Positions 58,661 to 64,000 of a stretch of DNA of 64,000 bases are shown here, piece after piece (position 1 is the stretch's first letter; each line of letters starts with the position of its first letter). Source of the stretch: Paraburkholderia sp. FT54 (lineage in GTDB: Bacteria; Pseudomonadota; Gammaproteobacteria; Burkholderiales; Burkholderiaceae); contig NZ_CP134198.1 in assembly GCF_031585635.1 (NCBI RefSeq), positions 372,001-436,000 on the forward strand. The letters run 5' to 3'. A program made the translations under genes and the position numbers. The notes under the pieces were generated by a model. It saw only the letters and a list, made by a program, of their open reading frames with translations. It was not told where the DNA came from and did no database searches.

Positions 58661-58714
58661 GCCAAAATGAGCCAATGAATCAACCGTATGTGGCAACATT
58701 AGGCACATTTTCGC
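58661..58714. promoter_or_regulatory. Inverted repeat between the SDR and Lrp-type genes
   Basis: GCCAAAATGAGCC (58661-58673) and GGCACATTTTCGC (58702-58714) are inverted copies with 11 of 13 bases identical, centres 41 bases apart. GATGAGCCAATGAA at 58727-58740 also repeats AATGAGCCAATGAA at 58666-58679. Lrp-type octamers bind such spaced sites; this is the likely autoregulatory operator. Confidence 0.5.
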
Positions 58715-58736
58715 GTTTATTTGAGACGATGAGCCA

Positions 58737-59207
58737 ATGAAACTGGACCGGATCGACATTGACATCTTGCAGGCGCTACAGCGGGACGCTCATGTCAAGG
58801 CTGCGGACCTCGCTGAATCGCTGGGCATTTCGCTTTCGCCGCTCTACCGGCGCATTCGTCTGCTCGAAGAGGCGGGCGTCATTACAAAATATGTGTCACT
58901 TCTGGACCAGGAGAAGGTGGGATTTCCAGTCACCGCCTACGTATCGGTCGCAATTGAAAAATCCGCGGCAAAGCTGGCTGCTTTCGAGCGCGCCCTGCTG
59001 GGTTGCGAGGAGGTGATGGAGTGCTATCTGATGACGGGCGCGTTCGATTACATCGTGCGGCTGGTGGCCAGCGACATGGCGGGAATCGAGCGTTTCGTGA
59101 TGACACGGCTCGCGACCATCGAGGGTGTTCGCGACGTCAGCACGTCGATCACCTTGCGGCGCGTCCAGTACAAGACCGTGCTACCGGTTCGCGAGGGCGG
59201 AGAGTAA
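58737..59207 (+). CDS. Lrp/AsnC family transcriptional regulator
   Basis: 156 aa. HTH at about 4-60: LDRIDIDILQALQRDAHVKA, ADLAESLGISLSPLYRRIRL, LEEAGVITKYVSLLDQEKVG. The C-terminal RAM ligand-binding domain has VTAYVSVAIEKSAAKLAAFE, VMECYLMTGAFDYIVRLVAS and TSITLRRVQYKT. Typical size. It senses an amino acid or related metabolite and probably controls the divergent SDR. Confidence 0.95.
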   Translation: MKLDRIDIDILQALQRDAHVKAADLAESLGISLSPLYRRIRLLEEAGVITKYVSLLDQEKVGFPVTAYVSVAIEKSAAKLAAFERALLGCEEVMECYLMTGAFDYIVRLVASDMAGIERFVMTRLATIEGVRDVSTSITLRRVQYKTVLPVREGGE

Positions 59208-60060
59208 ATATCCGATTGCACCGGAACTACCCGGGAGCAGACTGCTCAGGGTACCAGGCCGCATTGCGTACATCGATTGGCTGCGCTGAGTGACCTTCAG
59301 GTTGCAGATCGCCCTTTCGTCAATTGACACGCTGCTCCAATTCGATTCGACAGATGCTGCCGACCGGAGCGCCCCAGCGTCCGCTTCGCCCGACGGAGCG
59401 GACCGTGGCGACGTTCCGCTGAGGGGCGGGAGTGGGTCGAAATTTGCCTGTCGACTTGGCTTTCTTGGCGATATCAGGAACTCCAAACCTATCGTCGCAG
59501 GGCAGGCCGAAGGTCGCAAGTTTTGGTTCCCAACGAAAAAATCGTCCAATTCCACATAATTGTGGCTATCTACCCCTTCATTTGCGGACACTGGCGTGCA
59601 GGAGGGGGTTTTGGTCGGTTTCAGCCGGGAGGAGGGCGACCGGCGTCTCTCCCCCTGATGACTGACAGGCGATGGCGCACAACCGGACCCGGCCTTAGGC
59701 GAAGGAGCCTGAAGGCGCGCGACCGGACTGCCGTGATGTGACCGGAGGTCACGCGGCACGGCGGGGCCGCGCAGCAGCAGACGCGGAAGGCCCACCACGT
59801 GTGTCGGAATGTCGATGGCCTGCTTCGGTCCGAGACGGCGGAGGGTCGCCGGGGCTTCGGTACAGAACCATGGATCTCTTTGCAGGTGCTTCAGTCTTTG
59901 CACATCCAAGGTCGCCCAGCCGGTATCAACGGCCGGACGGTGGACGCGACACCGATGATCGGCCAGCATCGGGTGACTCATCTGGAGCGAATGAACCCGT
60001 GCTCCGGGGTGCCGATTGCCCAAAGCGGCACCGATCGGGTAGGGTGGCAACATCAATCAA
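59208..60060. other. Gap between Lrp-type regulator and HU; no supported gene
   Basis: About 850 bases. Open frames on both strands are long because of the GC content but carry no recognisable domain. One stretch (59650-59790) is rich in CGGAGG/GGCACGGCG words and might derive from a decayed insertion; I could not name it. Confidence 0.4.
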
Positions 60061-60078
60061 CCACAACGAGGAATCACA

Positions 60079-60357
60079 ATGAACAAGCAGGAGCTGGTGG
60101 ATGCGGTCGCCGCGAAGACCGGCGACAGCAAGGTCGCCACGGGCGAGATGATCGACGCGGTGATCGCCGCCATCACGGGTGAACTGACGAAGGGCAAAAC
60201 GGTACAGCTGATCGGTTTCGGCTCGTTTTCGACGGGCGCGCGCGCCGCGCGGGTCGGCCGCAATCCGGCGACCGGCGCCGAGATCCAGATCCCTGCTGCG
60301 AAGACGGTGAAGTTCACGGCGGGCAAGGCGTTCAAGGACGCCGTGAACGGCGCCTGA
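60079..60357 (+). CDS. HU family DNA-binding protein
   Basis: 92 aa: [92 protein letters not shown]. It is a canonical HU length with the GRNPATG DNA-arm tip. AACGAGGAATCACA precedes the ATG. It stands alone. It is the closer of the two HU genes to chromosomal HU-beta. Confidence 0.95.
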   Translation: MNKQELVDAVAAKTGDSKVATGEMIDAVIAAITGELTKGKTVQLIGFGSFSTGARAARVGRNPATGAEIQIPAAKTVKFTAGKAFKDAVNGA

Positions 60358-60729
60358 GACCAGATGCAGCCGTCGGCCGGATTTCTGCCGATGGCACGGC
60401 AGTTGGCAGGGTAGCCGCTACTACAGGTGCTGGCGGCAGCAACGGCACGGACTGATCGGGCAAGGCCTGGACCCCGGCCAGTCGGCCTGGTAGCGTCAGT
60501 GCGAGATGCCGCGACGTACTGCGGCCCCTGCGATTCACTGCATGTCTCTATAGATAGCCGTATGGGTGCGACGTGGAAGTCGCACAAGAGATTGTTTCAG
60601 CTGACCTCGACCAGCGAGGAAACCGGCTGTTCCGTCAGCCGTACACTACTGGCGCATGCGATCTCGGTAACGAGTTGGTATGAAGCCGCCGGGACAATGT
60701 AACCTGCACGAATGTGCGGCATCAACCCC

Positions 60730-60927
60730 GTGAGGGCGAGGTGCTTTCTATGCTTCGTGCTGCTGCCTCGGCGGTGGGTGGTCGAGCGCAGCTTTGGCTG
60801 GCTCAACCGTTTCCGCCGTCTCGCACGTGATTGTGAACGGCTGCCCGAAACCCTTGCAGGACTTCATTTCGTGGTCTTCGCAATGCTCATGCTCGTTCAC
60901 GCAGTGCCAGTACTTCAAAGTGCCTAA
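60730..60927 (+). pseudogene. IS5-like transposase C-terminal fragment
   Basis: [20 protein letters not shown], then [20 protein letters not shown] and VFAMLMLV, are the last 65 residues of IS5-type (ISL2/IS427 group) transposases, including the catalytic E of [11 protein letters not shown]. The N-terminal part is absent, so it is a relic. Confidence 0.82.
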
Positions 60928-61001
60928 CACGCTCTTCTATGGGGAGCTGAAAGTCAAGCCCGGTTCTAAACATTCTGTTATGCGAAGTAAACCTCCTTGT
61001 C

Positions 61002-61066
61002 CGGTCTCTACGGCCGGCCTGCGCGGTCACCTACCATGACCAGGCGCAGGCCGGCCGTAGAGACCG
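61002..61066. repeat. Perfect 23-bp inverted repeat with 19-base loop
   Basis: Arms 61002-61024 and 61044-61066 are exact reverse complements (outer end CGGTCTCTACGGCC, inner end GGCCTGCGC). The loop adds GGTCA/TGACC, lengthening the stem further. No T-run follows. A smaller hairpin CCGGCCT-GAC-AGGCCGG lies at 61187-61203. It lies in a gene-free stretch between the IS5 fragment and IS110. Confidence 0.7.
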
Positions 61067-61314
61067 TTGCGTAAAGGACGGTACCGAAGCTCATCGCGTA
61101 CACCTTGTTGCAGCCTTGGCATGTCAATGTCATTCAGGTCAGGGTGTCTGTTGACCGGTCAGTGCCGGGTCGACCTTCTATCCGTGCCGGCCTGACAGGC
61201 CGGTCACCTCATGCCGCATGCGCGAAGCGCTGGCGCTACCCTGTTACCGACGCGCCCCATCTAGGGAAACGGCCACCCGCAATGGGTAGCCCGAGCGTGT
61301 TCCGGGCGCGTTGA

Positions 61315-62640
61315 CCTTTACATGCTGTTGCTGCATCCGATGTCATTCAGTGATTCAGGCCCTCACGGTGTTGACGTCGCGCGGTTTGAGTAGCGCACCG
61401 GCGGGGATCTCGCCGTGCTCGAGATAACGCCACAGGGCGATCGCCAGACGGCGTGCGAGCGCGACGATACCGATGCGCCGCATCCGCTTGCCGGTACCGG
61501 CAAAGCGCTCGTTGAACCAGTGGCTGAGCTGGCTGCCGGGCTGCAGGCGCAGCCAGCTCCAGGCGAGCTCGACCATCAGCCAGCGACATCGCCGGTTGCC
61601 CGCCTTGCTGATACCGAGTTCAACCTCGCTGGTGCCGCTGGCGTACGGCGTGGGCGTCAGGCCCAGACAGCCGGCCACTTCGCGGCGGTTGCGAAACTGC
61701 CGCCAGCCGAACAGTTCCCTGACGAGCGTCCACGCGCTGCCGGCACCGATGCCGGCAAGCTGTGCGAGCAGCGCCATGCCGGGATGTGCGCCGCTGCGCA
61801 CCTGCCGCTCCTGCTGCACTTCGAGCAGACGGATCTGCTTGTGCACCAGCACGAGCCGCTCACATTCGCGGTCAATCTCGGCGCGCAGACCGGGCGCCAG
61901 CAACTCGCGCTGACGGGTCCACCAGTGCGTCCAGATGCGGCCGCCGACAGACCGGACCCGAAGGTTGTGCAGTACCAGCAGGGAGCGGATCCGGTTGGTG
62001 TGTGCGGTCTGCTCTTTGCGCAGGCGTTCGAGCTCGCGGTGCAGGCGCCGGTCGTCCTCCTGCTCGGGCGTGGGAATGCGTGCCACCGCCCACACGCGCC
62101 GCTCGCCCGCGTAATAGCGCATGAGCATCGACAGCAGCTTGTCGCTGTCAAGCCGGTCTGTCTTGGCGCGACGCGCACGGCGGTTCACCTCGATGCTGGC
62201 CGAATCCACCACGAGATTGACGATGCCCTGTTCAGCCAGCCAGCGGTGCAGCCAGAAACCGTCGCGGCCTGCTTCATAACAGCTGTAGACGGGTGCGTCG
62301 GCGCCGAGATGGCAACGCGCCCTGGCGTTGGCGATGGCGGTGAGAACCGCGGCGGTATCGCCGGCGGCGACCGTACAGCGGCTGGGCGCGCGCTGGCCAT
62401 CACCGAGTGAGAGCTTCCAGTTCTTCTCGCCCAGTTCAAAAGCCATGTACAGGCGGCCACCTGCCGTCGTATTCTGCCCACGGAGGGCTGTGTCAGGCGT
62501 ATCCATTTGCGTGCTCCTTCGGAGAAAACGAGTGTGCAAGTCCCGTTTTACTCCAGTCGGGCTTTCTGTCGCTGCCCTCCCACATAGCATCTAAGAGTGC
62601 CGCGAATGACTGCATGCGAGAAATTTTAATGCCCGGACCC
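61315..62640. mobile_element. IS110-family insertion sequence (approximate limits)
   Basis: The transposase gene at 61355-62506 plus flanking non-coding ends. IS110 elements lack clear terminal repeats, so the limits are approximate. The 130 bases upstream of the transposase start (62507-62640) are gene-free and are where the IS110 group codes its guide (bridge/seek) RNA. Confidence 0.6.
61355..62506 (-). CDS. IS110 family transposase (DEDD)
   Basis: 383 aa from the ATG at 62506, with GAAGGAG upstream; a longer frame to 62590 covers the non-coding end. The RuvC-like DEDD domain holds MAFELGEKNWKLSLGDG (first Asp position replaced by Glu), SCYEAGRDGFWLHRWL with the catalytic Glu, VVDSASIEVNRRARRAKTDR then LDSDKLLSML with the two late Asp residues. 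The C-terminal Transposase_20 domain has ALLAQLAGIGAGSAWTLVRE, LGLTPTPYASGTSEVELGIS and SKAGNRRCRWLMVELAW with the catalytic Ser region. It appears intact and may be active. Confidence 0.9.
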   Translation of the reverse strand: MDTPDTALRGQNTTAGGRLYMAFELGEKNWKLSLGDGQRAPSRCTVAAGDTAAVLTAIANARARCHLGADAPVYSCYEAGRDGFWLHRWLAEQGIVNLVVDSASIEVNRRARRAKTDRLDSDKLLSMLMRYYAGERRVWAVARIPTPEQEDDRRLHRELERLRKEQTAHTNRIRSLLVLHNLRVRSVGGRIWTHWWTRQRELLAPGLRAEIDRECERLVLVHKQIRLLEVQQERQVRSGAHPGMALLAQLAGIGAGSAWTLVRELFGWRQFRNRREVAGCLGLTPTPYASGTSEVELGISKAGNRRCRWLMVELAWSWLRLQPGSQLSHWFNERFAGTGKRMRRIGIVALARRLAIALWRYLEHGEIPAGALLKPRDVNTVRA

Positions 62641-62917
62641 GACCGGTTGGGAACGCGCAATGTGCATTCACGCCGCGTTCATATAAGCCGGCGCCCGATT
62701 GCCGAAACGTTCCATACGGCAAATACCGAGCCACTGGTTTCACCAGGTCGTTCCCAAAGCGGAGGTGAACTCGGCTATGCGCCTTTCAAATGTGCCGTCG
62801 ATACCACCGTTGGCTTTCGCAAGCGACGCCGGATCAAACGCGCTTTGGAATAAGTAGCGGTGGTGTACGTTCGTCGACATCCCCGATCCTTCAGGCAATC
62901 CGGGAATCATCGTTCAA
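62641..62917. other. Short gap, no gene seen
   Basis: About 280 bases between IS110 and the LysR gene. A short frame near 62790 is not supported by motif or ribosome binding site. Confidence 0.35.
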
Positions 62918-63835
62918 CTATACGATCGGATCGAAGACAGGTGGCCAGAAATTAGGAGAACTTTTAATATGGTTTACAAATCGGTCGACGATTGGACTCT
63001 CGCAGCTATTCCAGATCAGACTCGTTTCGATCGAAACCGGCATATCTTTTACCTGCCGGTACGCCACGCCGGGGCGGGCGAAACGCGCGAAGACCTGGGG
63101 CACCCATGCAATGCCCATCCCCGCTGCGACGAGGCTCACGATAGTCTGCATCTCGATAGCCTCCTGCGCGATATGAGGGGTGATCCCCTTCAAGTGGTAG
63201 TACGACAGCAGTGCATCGAAGAGCGACGGCATGATTTGGCGGGGAAAGAGAACAATCGGGTCTGACGCAATGTCTGCGAACGACACCGGCTGGCGGTTCG
63301 CAAGCCGGTGATTGACTGGAAGCGCAACGAGAAACGGCTCGACCAGCAAAGTTAGCGCCGAAAGTCCGACTGGCGCAGCGCCCATAGCGTGCAGGACAAA
63401 GCCGGCATCCACCTGGTCTGCACCAAGCGCCTCAAGCTGCACATCGAGCGTTGCCTCGCGAAGCTCCAGCAGAACGTCCGGGTTCGCGTGCCGGAAACCA
63501 CTGACCCAGCCGGGCATCCTGCCATAGGCCACCGTTGACGCGAAGGCAACGCGCAGACGGCCGGTCTGTCCTTCCGCAGCCGCCTTGACGATCCTTGGCA
63601 ATTCGTCTGAAGCGCGAATCAGTTGCCGTGCATAGGCAAGTAGTGCTTCGCCGCCTGGCGTCAACGTCACGCTTTTCCGGGTGCGGTCAAACAACGCCAC
63701 CTCGAGAGACGCCTCAAGGCTGTGCATAGCCTGCGTAAGAGGAGGTTGAGTCATGTGGAGCCGCTCGGCTGCACGTCGAAAATGCAATTCCTCCGCAACG
63801 GCGACGAACTGGCGTAGCTGTCGTATGTCGGTCAC
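62918..63835 (-). CDS. LysR family transcriptional regulator
   Basis: 305 aa from the GTG at 63835; an ATG at 63886 is possible but the family normally starts right at DIRQLRQFVAVAEELHF. HTH at about 4-62: FRRAAERLHMTQPPLTQAMH, SLEASLEVALFDRTRKSVTL, TPGGEALLAYARQLI. The effector domain has GRLRVAFASTVAYGRMPGWV and IVSLVAAGMGIAWVPQVFAR. The BenM/CatM-like style (MTQPPLTQAI) suggests control of aromatic or organic acid use; the target is outside the window. Confidence 0.92.
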   Translation of the reverse strand: MTDIRQLRQFVAVAEELHFRRAAERLHMTQPPLTQAMHSLEASLEVALFDRTRKSVTLTPGGEALLAYARQLIRASDELPRIVKAAAEGQTGRLRVAFASTVAYGRMPGWVSGFRHANPDVLLELREATLDVQLEALGADQVDAGFVLHAMGAAPVGLSALTLLVEPFLVALPVNHRLANRQPVSFADIASDPIVLFPRQIMPSLFDALLSYYHLKGITPHIAQEAIEMQTIVSLVAAGMGIAWVPQVFARFARPGVAYRQVKDMPVSIETSLIWNSCESPIVDRFVNHIKSSPNFWPPVFDPIV

Positions 63836-63886
63836 TGATATGTCCCGCGTATCAAATATGCGTGTGCAATATATTGGACCCTCCAA

Positions 63887-64000
63887 TTTTGATTCTCAAT
63901 ACTTTTCTTATAGGCGAGCGGGATTTCAGTGCGCACCGATGTGCTGCCTGCGTGCCGTCTTTGCTTCAGGTGATTTCAACTAGCTGTCTATTCGTGCGCT
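63887..64000. other. Upstream region of the LysR gene, window edge
   Basis: AT-rich up to about 63920 (CAATATATTGGACCCTCCAA holds a CAATATATTG palindrome at 63868-63877), likely promoter and operator of the regulator. Nothing else seen before the edge. Confidence 0.35.

Noticed and set aside
61155..61172. Third copy of the CCGGTCA promoter
   Set aside because: The second repeat is degenerate, TATCAT spacing differs and no gene follows on that strand.

Overview
The window looks like a stretch of a low-copy conjugative (mega)plasmid from a Burkholderiaceae bacterium, most likely Paraburkholderia-like. Evidence: high GC with uniform codon use, an iteron origin with a RepB-type initiator beside parAB and candidate parS sites, a relaxase/MobC/oriT region with a leading-region gene set (ssb, ArdB-type antirestriction, ParB-like, DUF932), two stand-alone HU genes, a DUF3563 microprotein, a MocR regulator and a Nit1C operon. 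No rRNA, tRNA or CRISPR array was seen. All family calls come from reading motifs, not from database searches.

Layout. (1) 0-15.4 kb, accessory and defence region: small orphan genes and an H-NS-like protein; a single-chain GmrSD-like DUF262 protein (2.0-3.6 kb) lying between what look like the signal peptide and the remaining part of a Rap1a-like gene; an HNH endonuclease; a 140-bp MITE-like element; then a tightly coupled four-gene operon on the minus strand (10.65-5.9 kb) coding a phosphoribosyltransferase-like protein, an ORC/Cdc6-like ATPase, an unrecognised protein with a CARF-like GTKP motif, and an N6-adenine-type DNA methyltransferase. This is the best candidate for an undescribed conflict system. 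Next come an HU gene translationally coupled to a YhcG-type PDDEXK nuclease, and a divergent gene coupled to a DUF3701 tyrosine recombinase.

(2) 15.4-22.2 kb, replication and maintenance: candidate parS palindromes, parB-parA, an iteron array on both strands, repA with an iteron-overlapped promoter, a transposase remnant and a Xre/RES toxin-antitoxin pair. (3) 22.4-35.3 kb, leading region and mobilisation: HTH and orphan genes, ssb, DUF932, ArdB/KlcA, a large ParB-like protein, an oriT candidate, MobC and a 1084-aa relaxase with a second gene overprinted inside it. A divergent promoter region is built as an inverted duplication of operator plus leader. (4) 35.8-39.2 kb: two adjacent tyrosine recombinases resembling Tn554 TnpA/TnpB.

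(5) 40.2-52.1 kb, metabolic island: a complete Nit1C (nitrilase, cyanide/nitrogen-starvation type) operon on the minus strand, extended at its 3' end by an LnmK/Pnap_2097-like hot-dog protein and a B12-dependent methylmalonyl-CoA mutase. A consensus sigma-54 promoter precedes it and a MocR regulator is divergent. Taken together the genes predict a small N-acylated and glycosylated metabolite that draws on a nitrile and on methylmalonyl-CoA; this is inference. (6) 52-64 kb, decaying accessory DNA: a P450 and an SDR that share a duplicated promoter with CCGGTCA direct repeats, pseudogene fragments (histidine kinase, DUF3237, IS5), an SDR/Lrp divergent pair, a second HU, a perfect 23-bp inverted repeat, an IS110 element and a LysR regulator.
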